64,000 nt of DNA from Phytohabitans houttuyneae (GTDB taxonomy: Bacteria; Actinomycetota; Actinomycetes; Mycobacteriales; Micromonosporaceae): positions 1,975,001-2,039,000 of the forward strand of contig NZ_BLPF01000001.1 of the NCBI RefSeq assembly GCF_011764425.1, read 5' to 3'. The position numbers and the translations under genes are program-made. The first letter of the stretch is position 1; each line of letters begins with the position of its first letter. The notes beneath the pieces were generated by a model. The model made no database searches, was not told the origin of the DNA, and saw only the letters and a program-made list of their open reading frames with translations. This document shows positions 1 through 9,300 of the stretch, in pieces.

Positions 1-872
1 GGGGCACCACGGGTGGTCGCACGCTCAGCGACACCGAAGGGCTGCTGGTCCGCGAGAGCACCGAGGACAGGACATACCTCATCTGGCGCGGCCGGCACCA
101 CCTGCTCCAGGGCGGGGCCGCCATGGCCCAGGCGCTCTTCCTCGAGAAGGTCCCGGAGCGTGTCGGTGCGGGGTGGATCAACTCACTGCCCGCCGGCAAG
201 GTGATCGAAAACATCGTGATCCCCAAGGCCGGCGAGCCCTTCGAGAAGCTGCCGGGCCGGAGGATCGGTGACGTGCTCACCGTGGACATCCCCACCGGCG
301 AGCAAAACTACGTGCTCTACGAGGACGGCGTCGCCCCGATCACGCCCTTGCAGCTCGGGGTCCTCGACTCCCAGGGCGACGCCAAGCGGCGCGAGAAGGT
401 CTCGCTGGCCGAGCGCCAAGACGCGGGCGACAGCCGCTTCGCGCGCCAGTCCAACGACGCGACCGACCCTCCCGCGTCGCCCCCCACGATCGTGGACGTC
501 AGCGACGAGGTGTGCGCGGTCACCTCGGACGGGAGCACCCCGCCGGCAATCGTGGTCGACGGCACCGTCGAGGGCATCGACTCGGCGGCACGGACCGGCT
601 CTGCCACCGCGGCCGGCGACGTGCTCGCCGACGCGGTGCTGGTGCCCGCGGGCCGTGTCGCCGCGGTGCGCGTGATGCCATCGCCGACGGCCGCGGCCGG
701 CTACTTCGTGGTCACCGACACCGGCCACCGGTACGCGGTGCCGAGCGCCGACGTGCTGGAGCAGCTGGGCTACCCCGCCGCCGAGGCGGTCGAGGTCCCC
801 TCCGCGCTGGTGCTGCGCCTGCCGGTCGGCCCGACACTCATCCCGGCCGAGGCACAGAAGGCGGCCTTCTAA
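1..872 (+). CDS. eccB: EccB, type VII secretion core protein (5' truncated by window edge)
   Basis: The 3' part of an ESX/type VII secretion EccB gene. It runs in from the left edge (frame open from base 3) and ends at TAA 870-872, leaving about 289 residues of a protein that is usually near 500. In known systems EccB is a single-pass membrane subunit of the EccBCDE complex with a large extracytoplasmic part. The visible segment fits that part: it has the TYLIWRGR stretch, a WINSLPAG segment and a long beta-rich tail ending in a hydrophobic LRLPVGP stretch. The next gene, a mycosin, is convergent 60 bp away, a normal ESX neighbourhood. The ATG at 123 is internal, because coding-quality sequence continues upstream of it. 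Confidence 0.85.
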   Translation, partial: GTTGGRTLSDTEGLLVRESTEDRTYLIWRGRHHLLQGGAAMAQALFLEKVPERVGAGWINSLPAGKVIENIVIPKAGEPFEKLPGRRIGDVLTVDIPTGEQNYVLYEDGVAPITPLQLGVLDSQGDAKRREKVSLAERQDAGDSRFARQSNDATDPPASPPTIVDVSDEVCAVTSDGSTPPAIVVDGTVEGIDSAARTGSATAAGDVLADAVLVPAGRVAAVRVMPSPTAAAGYFVVTDTGHRYAVPSADVLEQLGYPAAEAVEVPSALVLRLPVGPTLIPAEAQKAAF

Positions 873-932
873 GGGGCCTGGCGGCATCAGGCAGGGTGAG
901 ATTTCGGCGCCCCTCGGGCTGGGCAAACGCTG

Positions 933-2165
933 TCAGGGGAAGAGCTGCACGGGCGGGCCAGGCTCGTCCGGCTCGGTCTCCCGCTTGGGTGCCGGCGCCA
1001 CACCGGACCGCCAGAAGCGTCGCCGGCCGCGCGGCATCACCACCGCGACGACGAGCACGATGAGCACCGCCGCCACCGCGATGCCGGTGCCGATCATCGC
1101 CACGTCACGGGCGCGCGCCCACGCCGCCGACTCGCCGGTCGCCAGCGGCGGCAGGTCGGGAAGGGGCTGGGCCGAGACGTTACCCAGCCGGGCCGTCACC
1201 GCCATGTACGGGTCGACGATGCCCCTGCCGTAAGCCGTGCCGCCGGGCGACGGCACGGCGGTCAGGCCGAGTTGCTGCTCGATGCCACCGCGCTTTTCCC
1301 GCAGGTCGCCGCGGCGCGAGTGGACCAGAGCCGCCGCCGCGCCCACAAACCCGGCGGCCACCCCGGTGCCGGTTGCGGTCGACATGCCGCCGCCGATGCT
1401 GAGCGTCGTCACGTTTTCGCCGGGTGCCACCAGATCCACGTAATCGCCCTGCTGGGACTTGCCCAACAGCAGGCCGGACTCGCGGATCGCGCCGACGCCG
1501 ATCACACCTTCGTAGGCAGCCGGGTAAGGCGTGACGACCACCTCGCGCCTGTCGCCCAGGTCGCCCACCGCGGCCACCACCACCACGCCGTTGTTGATCG
1601 CCTCGGACACGGCGGCCTGCAGCACCACATTGTCGTCGTACGTGATCGTGGACACCACGATCACGTCGGCCTTCCGGGCGACGGCCGCTCTGATACCGCT
1701 GGCCAGCACCTGCGGCGTGGTGCCGGTGCCGGTGCCGATGCGGTCGGCCACGACGCGGATCGGGAGGATGGACACATCAGGTGCCAGGCCGGCAAATCCC
1801 GTGGCCTGTGAGTCGCTCGCCCCGATGACACCGGCGATCTGGGTGCCGGTGCCGAGGCAGTCGTCGTCGGCCCGCCCGCTGCCGGCCACCGCGTCAAACC
1901 CTTCGAGGACCCGGCCGCCTCCCAGGCGCGGGTGGCTGGCGTCGACGCCCGAGTCGAGCACGGCGACGATCTCGCCACCGCCACGCGTGAACGGCCGGAC
2001 GCGCTCCGGCCCCAGCATCTTCTGCGCCCACGGGATCGCGGGAATGACAGGGCCGGCCGGGACGCAGTTCTGGCGGGCCGGGGCAGCCGCCGCCGGGACG
2101 GCCCCGGCCGTGGACATCGCGGCGGCGACGCAGAACACCGTCGCGGCGCGTGCGAAGCGGCTCAC
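933..2165 (-). CDS. mycP: Mycosin (MycP) family subtilase with degenerate catalytic triad
   Basis: A 410-residue mycosin. GTG start at 2165 overlaps the upstream stop (GTGA). It has a signal peptide (hydrophobic core about residues 8-28, Ala-rich cleavage region), a subtilisin-fold domain, and a C-terminal TM helix followed by RGRRRFW, the normal mycosin layout. The catalytic Asp motif is intact (VAVLDSGVD). The His motif reads DCLGTGTQIAG, with Thr where mycosins have DxxGHGT. The Ser motif reads ATGTGVAAGFV, with Gly in place of the Ser of GTS. The oxyanion-hole Asn position reads AAVGD. I checked these codons on the DNA: ACC for His, GGG for Ser. MycP is known to support ESX complex stability apart from proteolysis, so a structural-only role is the likely inference. 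There is no frameshift and the rest of the fold looks well kept. Confidence 0.85.
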   Translation of the reverse strand: MSRFARAATVFCVAAAMSTAGAVPAAAAPARQNCVPAGPVIPAIPWAQKMLGPERVRPFTRGGGEIVAVLDSGVDASHPRLGGGRVLEGFDAVAGSGRADDDCLGTGTQIAGVIGASDSQATGFAGLAPDVSILPIRVVADRIGTGTGTTPQVLASGIRAAVARKADVIVVSTITYDDNVVLQAAVSEAINNGVVVVAAVGDLGDRREVVVTPYPAAYEGVIGVGAIRESGLLLGKSQQGDYVDLVAPGENVTTLSIGGGMSTATGTGVAAGFVGAAAALVHSRRGDLREKRGGIEQQLGLTAVPSPGGTAYGRGIVDPYMAVTARLGNVSAQPLPDLPPLATGESAAWARARDVAMIGTGIAVAAVLIVLVVAVVMPRGRRRFWRSGVAPAPKRETEPDEPGPPVQLFP

Positions 2166-2380
2166 TCCGGGTACCGCCCGGTGTCCGGATCCTGGCCCAG
2201 GACCACGCGCGTGCGCCGCTCCAGCTCCCACACCTGATCCGGCGTGGGCGTGCGGCGCCGCTCGGAGTCGGAGCCGTCCGGGGTGAAGTCGGCGTCGTCT
2301 ATGCCGTAGCGGGCCTGCCACTCGTCGTGCACGCGGGCCAGCTCCATCAGCTTGCGCCGGCGCTCCGGATCCATCTCCAC
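2162..2380 (-). CDS. Small charged hypothetical protein coupled to mycP
   Basis: A 72-residue, highly charged protein rich in Arg, Glu and Asp. GTG at 2380 is chosen because GGAGGT lies 6 nt upstream; an in-frame ATG two codons later (2374) is the alternative. The stop overlaps the mycosin start (GTGA), so the two are probably translationally coupled, and the gene sits 14 nt after the preceding one. There is no signal peptide or TM segment. I do not recognise a family. Its position within the mycP transcript suggests an ESX accessory role, which is inference only. Confidence 0.6.
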   Translation of the reverse strand: MEMDPERRRKLMELARVHDEWQARYGIDDADFTPDGSDSERRRTPTPDQVWELERRTRVVLGQDPDTGRYPE

Positions 2381-2394
2381 AGGTCCACCTCCGG

Positions 2395-2955
2395 TCACAG
2401 GTCGCGAAACCGGTCTTCCATCTCGTCCGCGAAGTTTTGCCGCCACCGCTCCAGCTGGTCGCGGCGGAAGTGGGCCGGGTTCTGCTCGTACGCCGCGCGG
2501 CCGTGCGCGGTCCAGAACGAGGACTCCGGCACCGCGTCGGCACCTTCGGGGATGAACTTGAGAATCTCGCCGAAAGCGGCCACCGCGAGCGCGAACGAAC
2601 GCATGCGATCGGCGTCGACGGCCGGATCGCCGGTCGCCGGCGACGAGCCGTCCTGGATCCCCACGTCGGCGATGAGCCGCCACTCCCCCGGGTCGAAAAG
2701 CTGGGAATGCTCCGGCCCGCCGAAGAAGACGACGTCGTCGGGGCCGGGCACGCTGGGGCGCTCGGGCAGGCGGAAGACGAACTCGCGCAGCGCCTGGCAG
2801 CCGCCGCAGACACCGTGGTAGCGCCGGGCCGGCGCCCCCTCGTCGTCGGTGAGCCCACTCTCCCAGGCGGTGTCGACGCTCTGGCAGCGCTCGCAGGGGT
2901 GCAGGTCCATGAACAGGTGGGCCTCGTCCCGCGTACGGACAACTGGCAGCGCCAT
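2395..2955 (-). CDS. Hypothetical protein with two CxxC knuckles
   Basis: A 186-residue cytosolic protein. ATG at 2955 follows GGGGAGGT. Near the N-terminus are a CERC motif (about residue 22) and, some 30 residues later, CGGC, a spacing typical of a four-cysteine zinc site. The rest is mixed alpha/beta with several Trp and Phe residues and no membrane segment. It is the first gene of the short leftward operon with the 72-residue protein and mycP, divergent from the membrane gene at 3013. Family not recognised; zinc binding is inferred from the two CxxC pairs. Confidence 0.65.
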   Translation of the reverse strand: MALPVVRTRDEAHLFMDLHPCERCQSVDTAWESGLTDDEGAPARRYHGVCGGCQALREFVFRLPERPSVPGPDDVVFFGGPEHSQLFDPGEWRLIADVGIQDGSSPATGDPAVDADRMRSFALAVAAFGEILKFIPEGADAVPESSFWTAHGRAAYEQNPAHFRRDQLERWRQNFADEMEDRFRDL

Positions 2956-3000
2956 CGCACCTCCCCGTGACAGACCAGCGCTCGTAAATCTAACCGATGC

Positions 3001-3006
3001 TAGCTT
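3001..3006 (+). promoter_or_regulatory. -10 hexamer TAGCTT of a probable leaderless promoter
   Basis: TAGCTT lies 6 nt before the GTG at 3013, with no Shine-Dalgarno between. This matches the TANNNT-to-start spacing of leaderless actinobacterial transcripts. Confidence 0.4.
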
Positions 3007-3012
3007 CTCCCC

Positions 3013-3519
3013 GTGGAGCTGCATCGCGCTGGCGGGGGCGACCGCAAGCTGGCACTCGTCGGCTTGGTGTACGGGGTGGTGAGCTTCGCGGTCGGCGGCC
3101 TCTTCGCGGCCGTGGGCGCCTGGCTCGTCTCGTTCATCGTGTGGGTGCCCGGGGTGTTCTTCTTCCTGCTCGGCGTCATCGTGCTGCTCGGCTCGGCACG
3201 CCCGTTCCGGATCGCGCTGAGCGAGGCCGGGCTCGACGTGCGGTCGGACGGCCACCGGTTCACCGGACCGTGGAGCCAGGTCGACGGCATCAGCATCGAG
3301 CAGACCGCGCCGGCCGGTACCCCGCCGCTGTCCCGGTCGGTGCTCGTGCTGTGGGTGGCCGACGGCGTGCCGATGCGGCATCGGCCCTCGTTTCCGCCCG
3401 GCGGCGACGGGCGGAAGGGCCACGTCATCGCCGAGCTGGACAGCCTCCGGGAGACGCACAACCAGGTCGCGGAGATCCTCCGCCGGTACGCGGGCGCGCG
3501 CTTCCGGCCCGTGCGTTAG
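3013..3519 (+). CDS. Small two-helix membrane protein, PH-like C-terminal domain
   Basis: A 168-residue protein starting at GTG 3013. Two TM helices (about residues 14-37 and 40-60) are followed by a soluble domain with beta strands (PFRIALSEAGLDVR, GPWSQVDGISIEQ) that resembles bacterial PH-like domains of small membrane proteins. This fold assignment is inference. Its stop overlaps by 4 bp the stop of the convergent gene at 3516-4484. It stands alone on the plus strand inside an otherwise leftward ESX locus. Confidence 0.7.
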   Translation: MELHRAGGGDRKLALVGLVYGVVSFAVGGLFAAVGAWLVSFIVWVPGVFFFLLGVIVLLGSARPFRIALSEAGLDVRSDGHRFTGPWSQVDGISIEQTAPAGTPPLSRSVLVLWVADGVPMRHRPSFPPGGDGRKGHVIAELDSLRETHNQVAEILRRYAGARFRPVR

Positions 3520-4484
3520 CTCGGGAGGATCCAGCCGGTGACCTCGATGTGGCCGCCGCGCAGGTACACGTCGTCGACGCGGATCGTGAGGTCACACGGG
3601 AGGATCAGCTCCCGCTCGTACGGGTGGTGGCTGCGCCGCCCCATCCACAGCGACCGCGTGCCCTTCGGCGCGACGAGGCGCAGCCAGCATCCGGTGGGGT
3701 ACGCGGGCGTGGCGCCCAGCGAAACGGACAGGTAGCCCGGCTCGGCGTACGTGCCGCCGGCGAGCGAGCGGACATCAGCCGCCCCACCGGTCAGGTGTGC
3801 CACGTCCGTGACCCCGCGCAGCGTCTCCACCGGCTCCGGCAGCGGCGACGCGACAGCCTGGTCGAGGAGGCGGAAGCGCTCGGCGAAGTCGCCGTACACC
3901 GGTTCGTGCCCGAACGCGGCGGCGGCCTCGCCGGCTCGCTCCGGATCGGCGAGCAGCTCGGCGAGGCGGGCCGCCGGATCGCCCGCCTGCAACAGTTCAT
4001 TGTGGACAGCCGGGGCGCGGGTGTAGTCGTACGCGGCCTGCTGCACGGTGTTGAGCCCGGCCGGCGGTGCGCCGGGGGTGCCCGATGCGGGCGGCGGGGG
4101 CGGCGCGAGGGTCGGGCCCGACGTAGCGGCCGTCGCGGTGAGCTCCGCCAGGCTGCCCGCCTCGGCCACCGGACCGTCCACGACGCCGGCCCGCTCGTCC
4201 GCCGGCAGCTCCGCCAGGTGCCGCAGCGCTTCCGCGGGCGGGTGGCCGTCGCCCTTGGCCGCGGCCAGGCGGCGCAGCCACGGCGTGCCCGCGTTCCAGC
4301 CGCCGGCACCGGCGGCGGTGCTGTCCAGCCAGCCGGCCGCATCGTCCACATCGGACGCCCAGAGGTAGCCGAGCGTCTCGCCGCCGCGGGTCACCCGGTG
4401 GTACGACACGGCGCCCATGGCGGACCCCGCGTAGCGCTCCGGAACCCGGACCGGGCGGAACCGCGGGTCGCCCCAACGGTTCAC
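3516..4484 (-). CDS. GYLWAS-domain protein with C-terminal ADP-ribosyltransferase toxin domain
   Basis: A 322-residue protein; GTG at 4484 overlaps the stop of the upstream gene (GTGA). The N-terminal ~120 residues carry the same module as the upstream gene (GYLWASDVDDAAGW). A Pro/Ala linker follows, then an ADP-ribosyltransferase-type domain. Its landmarks are LRGVTD (candidate NAD-binding Arg), GYLSVSLGA (the STS-like strand) and YERELILP. The last contains E-R-E, the ExE motif usual in arginine-specific enzymes of the R-S-E class. This is probably a cargo or orphan toxin of the locus. It differs from the ART at the end of the giant gene, which has Q-R-E. The substrate is unknown. Confidence 0.7.
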   Translation of the reverse strand: MNRWGDPRFRPVRVPERYAGSAMGAVSYHRVTRGGETLGYLWASDVDDAAGWLDSTAAGAGGWNAGTPWLRRLAAAKGDGHPPAEALRHLAELPADERAGVVDGPVAEAGSLAELTATAATSGPTLAPPPPPASGTPGAPPAGLNTVQQAAYDYTRAPAVHNELLQAGDPAARLAELLADPERAGEAAAAFGHEPVYGDFAERFRLLDQAVASPLPEPVETLRGVTDVAHLTGGAADVRSLAGGTYAEPGYLSVSLGATPAYPTGCWLRLVAPKGTRSLWMGRRSHHPYERELILPCDLTIRVDDVYLRGGHIEVTGWILPS

Positions 4485-5349
4485 GGAGCCTCGGGGGTGC
4501 GGGCGATCTCCTTCAGCGCCTCGAGGCTCGGCGCCTCCCGCTCCTCGCCGTCGACCGCGCCGGCGTCGTCGGCCGGCTGGCCGGCGAAGCCGCGCACCGC
4601 CTCCAGCGGCGGCACACCCCGGCCGGCCGCCTCGTCGAGCCGGGCCACCCAGGTGCCCCACACCTCGTTGTCCTCGACGTCGAAGCCGCGCCGCTCGTAC
4701 GCCGCGGCCCGGTCGTCCGTGGAAGCCCAGAGGTATCCCATCGTGCGGCCGTTTTTGACGACGGGCAGGTAGCGCACCGGCGCCTCGGTGACCGCGAGGT
4801 AGCGCGGGGCACGTGCGGGCTGGACGTGGCGATCTTCGGCTCCCAGCCCTGCGACCGGTCCAGCGGCGTGCCGTCCGGCAGGTACCCGAACGGCGCCGGC
4901 GGAAGCTCCGTGATGTCCGGCGGGAAGCCCGGGTTGGCGATCTCGTCGAGCGCGCGCCGGCTCGCCGCCTCCTGCGGGACGGCACCGGCCGGGATGGCGC
5001 CCGCCTGCGGGTCCGGCGGCGCGCCGACCCAGCGGCCCAGCGCCTGCGCCGGCGTCAGCCCTGCGGTCTCGGCCTCCCGCAGCCGCTCGCTCCACGCGAC
5101 CGCGGCGTCGAGGGACCGGTCCAGCGGCGGCGTCATCACGCGCAGGAAGCTCGCCGCGTCATCGGCGACGGAGGCCCACAGGTAGCCGACGAGGTCGCCG
5201 TCCACCAGCACCGGCAGGTAGCGGACCGGGCCTTCGGTGAACGGGTTGTAGCCGCCGTGCGGGTACGGATCGGCGCTCGGGGGCAGCGGCGGTGGCGGCA
5301 CGTCCCACGGCGGGACGTAGCCCTCGCCCGGCCGGCCATCCCCGTTCAT
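4481..5349 (-). CDS. Protein with two GYLWAS modules (one-base frameshift in assembly)
   Basis: ATG at 5349 has GGAG 6 nt upstream. The first half (5349 to about 4810) holds one module (VRYLPVLVDGDLVGYLWAS...DDAA). The second half, in the next frame, holds a second copy (VRYLPVVKNGRTMGYLWAS...DDRAAA). The two frames are joined by restoring one base in the G run 4806-4809 (CCCC on the coding strand), giving a 289-residue protein. Neither half has its own stop or start at the join, so I treat it as one gene with a sequencing-type deletion. The module is about 110 residues and also occurs once in the downstream ART protein. Family not recognised. It could be an immunity or pre-toxin domain, which is inference from position. 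Confidence 0.6.
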
Positions 5350-5393
5350 CGCCCACTCCATTCGCCTGGACACGCAGCTTTGACACGCAAACC

Positions 5394-6330
5394 CTACGGC
5401 ACCCCCGGCCGCCGCACCGTGGCGATCAACTCGAATACGCCGTCCGCGCCGCGCCGCACTCCCGCGATGGTGTATTCGGCGTCCTGCGGCAGGATCAGCT
5501 CGCGTTGCCTGGGGTAGACGCTGCTGCTGCCCATCCAGATCGCCGGGTTGCCCCGCGGCACGTCCAGCACCAGCCGGAACGGGTAGCTGTCACCGGCGAA
5601 CGCGGCGGACGCGCCGAGCGACGTTGACATGTACCCGTTGGCCTGTTGGGTGCTGCCCACCAAGCGGCGCTGGAGGTCTTCGACGGTGAGCGGCTGCCCG
5701 TGCTCGTTGAGCCAACGCCCGCTGGGGTCCTGCCGGAAGTTCATCGGGTTGCCGGCCGGGTCGCGCATGAAGTTGATTTCCTGCAGGCCGCGGTTGGTCT
5801 GCACCCCGTACCGCAGCGGCGTGGCCCGCATCGCCTCGTCGATGAGCGCCATCCGGGCCCGGATGTCGGCCTCGGTCGGGAAGCGGCCGCCGAACGTGCG
5901 GATCAGCATGCCGCGCACGCCGTCGTCGGTGGCGATGCGGTTCAGCACCGCGGCCTGCCGGGCCGGTGGCTCGCTGAGCACCCGGTCGACAAGCCACCGC
6001 TCGAACGTGCCCGGCGCCGGGTCGCGCTGGGCCCTCGCGTAGACGTCGGACAGCGTCGGGATGTGTCCACCGAAGAGCCCGCGCACGGCGTCGGCTGTCC
6101 CCGCGTTGTCCCACCACTGCTTCAGCACGGTCGACGCGTTCCGCACCCGGGCGATCGTGTTGTACGGCCACGAGTGCCGCGTGTACTCCCGGACCGCCGC
6201 CTGCTGGTCCGGCGGCAGGCGGTGGAAGTCCTGGCCGAGCAGGTTTTCCCCGAACGCCTCGCCGGCCGCGTCGCTGTCGAACTCCCACACGCCGTTTTCG
6301 TTGAGGTGCCCGTAGTTCGCCGGGTTGGAC
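5394..6330 (-). other. C-terminal ADP-ribosyltransferase domain of the giant toxin (QxE type)
   Basis: About 310 residues: AVREYTRHSWPYNTIARVRN near the start (cf. the first helix of ART exoenzymes), NGYMSTSLGA (the S-T-S strand) and YPRQRELILPQDAEY, where the catalytic loop reads Q-R-E. In ART families ExE usually goes with arginine and QxE with Asn/Cys-type acceptors, so the predicted target differs from the neighbouring ART at 3516-4484. The linker break at 6355-6358 is one missing C. Confidence 0.65.
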
Positions 6331-9300
6331 CCGGTGAGCGTGGGCGGCGCCGGCGGGGCGGTGTGGGCGGCAAGGGTGGTGTGGGCGGCAAGGGTGGTGC
6401 GGGCGGCAAGGGTGGTGCGGGCGGCAAGGGTGGTGCGGACGGTGGTGGTGGCGTGGACGGCGGCGCTGGCGGCACGTGGTGCGAGGCGGGCGGCGCGGCG
6501 TGCCTCGGCACGTGGCCGCCGTGACTGTCCACTGTGGGCGTTCGCGGCGCGGGGACATGGGGCGGCAGCGGCGGTGTCGGCACGCGCGGTACCGGCGCCG
6601 ACGACCACGGCCCGGCCGGCGGTGCGGTTCGCGGCCCGGCCGACGGGAACGGCAGCAGGTGCGACGGGTAGCCGAGCCGCGCGAGGTCGCGGTCGACGCC
6701 CATCAGCTCCTGCCGGATCGCCAGCTGGTCCAGCGGCGTGCGGGCATTGTGGAACTGCCGCAGCAACAGCTCCCGCTCGTTGAGCCGGGCCCGGACGTGC
6801 CCCTCACCGTGCGTCGGGTCGGTGCGCGGCGTGGCCGCCGCCTCCCGGCCGAAGGCGCGCAGGATCGTGTCGACAAGCCGCCGCACCACGCCCTGCGGCC
6901 GGTGCTGGGCCAGCGCGGCTCGCATGTGGAGGGTCTCGGTGATCTCGTGTACCCACGCGCGGGTGAGCTGCTCGGGCGCGACCCGGTGGTTGACGACGGT
7001 GACGTGCGGGTCCTGGGGCGTACCGGCGCGGACGGTCGTCTGCGCCACGTTCGGCATGCCCTGCCCCACCATGGGCCGGAAGTACGTCGTGCGCCCGTCT
7101 GCCGTGTCGACGCGGATGAGGTTGCCCTCGGTGCCCACCCAGAGCACGCCCTCGCCGCGGAAGAACGACGGGTCCACCCGAGCGGCGGCCCAGTGCAGCT
7201 CGTCCAGCGACACGTCGGCCACGTGCGCGGCCCGCCCGTCCGGCACGAAGTCGGTCTCGGCGATCGGGCTGGCCGTGTGTGTCGGCCCGCTCGGCACGCC
7301 GGCCGGCTGTACCGGACCGCTCAGCTCGGCGGGGGCGTGCCCGTCCGGCTCGACTCGAGGATGCGGTATATGACCGTCTCTGCCGGGAGCGACTCCGCTC
7401 CGGTGATCTCCAGCGCGATGCGCTCCGCCGCCGGCCGGTCGACCGCCTGGGCCCGCCCCAGGTGCGTCCGGTCGAAGATCAGGCGATTGACCAGCTCCGG
7501 GTTGTACTGCCACTTCCCCTGGGTGTGATCCCAGATCAGGGCTCCGCCACGGACCGGATCCACCACGCAGATCCCCTTCGGTGGGCCCGTGCGCTCCCTC
7601 GTCTCGTGGATCGCGTAGTACGCCAGCATCCTCTGCCCTCACCTGGTGGACGGCCGGCAGGTCCGGCAGATCCGATCTGCGCAGCCCGAACTGGGCGGCG
7701 ACGTCGTCGAGCGTACGGCCGTCGGCGGCGAGCCACTCCCCGTACGCCCGCCACACGTCCGGGTTTTCCCGCGTCCACCAGGCGAGGCTGGTGTCGTAGG
7801 GCGGCCAGCGCTCGGCGAGGCCCGGCGGGGTCTGCCCGGACAGGCCGGTGCTGTCGAGGTAGCGCAGGGTCGCGAGGCCGGCGTTCACCCGGGCCACGGG
7901 CGACTCGGTGGGCAGCCGCCGGACCTCGTAGAACCCGTGCGTGTCCATGCTCGCCCGCCACGACAGCTCCGTGGGGAACTGCAGCTCCATCAGCTGGCCG
8001 CCGGGCGCCCGCAGGTAGACGCAGAGGCCGTTGTACATGTTGCCGGGCGCCCAGTAGTTCTCCACCGTGATGTCGGTGTAGCCGCGCGCGCCCAGGTCGG
8101 CGAGGACCGTGTCCAGCGCGGGGGTGTACGCGGCGCCGCCGGGCAGCTGCAGCGAGAACCGGACCGCGTCGTTGACCGTGGTGGCGAAGCGCTCGACGCT
8201 CTGCCCGACCGCGATGCCTTCGTCCCGGAACTTGCGGGCCAGCGAGTCGAACTCCTTGACCCGGTACTCCTCGCCGAGCAGCCGCACCTCGCCCGGCGGG
8301 TACCCCTGGCTCTCCAGCGTGCGCGACAGGCGGGCGCCGATGTTGTTGAGGTCGCCCATGACGCGGTCGGCCACCTGGTGCGCGTTGCCGAGCAGCTTGG
8401 TGAGCACCCGTACCTGGTGGGACGTGAGCTGGGTGACCGGGTCCGCGCTGGGCGGGTCGGCGAGCTCCGGCAGCGGACCGTCCGGATCGGCGCCGGCTAC
8501 GGGGTCGGCCGGCTCGCGCCCTCCGTGCAGATCCGGTGCAGCTCCTCCTCGGTCGGCAGGTCCTGCCCCAGGACGTCCCGGGCCACCGTCTCCGCCGTCG
8601 CCCGGTCGACCGGATCCGTCTTCTCCATCTCCGCGTCGCCGTAGATCGTCCGGGCCGCGATCCCCGGCTCGTAGCTCCACGTCGCCTTCGGGACGTTCCA
8701 CAGCACCGCGCGCAGCGGGGTCCCCGACTCCACCCACTCCGCTATCACGTTGATGATCGGCCCGGGCGCCTTCTGCTTGTACACCACGTGATAGGCGAAC
8801 GTCCCCATCAGGCAACCCCAATCTCTCGCCGCGCGGGAAGTCCGCGGGGGTCAGCCCCCGCGCCGCCACGACCTCGGCGAACGTAACACCCTGGTCAGCC
8901 AGCTGCCGCTGGTAGTCGGCCCACACCGCGGGCTTTCGGCCGGCCCACTTCGCGAAGCTCGTGTCGATCGCCTCGGGCAGCCGGTCGAGCCCGGCCGGCA
9001 TCCGGTCGGCGATCCCGTTGACCCGGTTGAGGCGCAGGATCTCCAGGTACGCCTCGACGCGCGCCTCCGGCGTGGCCGTCTCCAGCCGGATGATCTCGTA
9101 CAGCCGGTGGGTCTGCTTGCCCACCGTCCGGGACGCGTCGGTCGGGAACTGCACCTCGAGCGTGAAGCCGCCCGGCGAGCGCAGCGTCACGTTGACGCCG
9201 TTGTGCCGGTTGCCGGGCCGCCAGAAGTTCTTGACGTCGTCGACCGTGTAGCCGCGCGCGGCCAGCGAGTCGAGCACGGTGGTGACGACCTCGCCGTACC

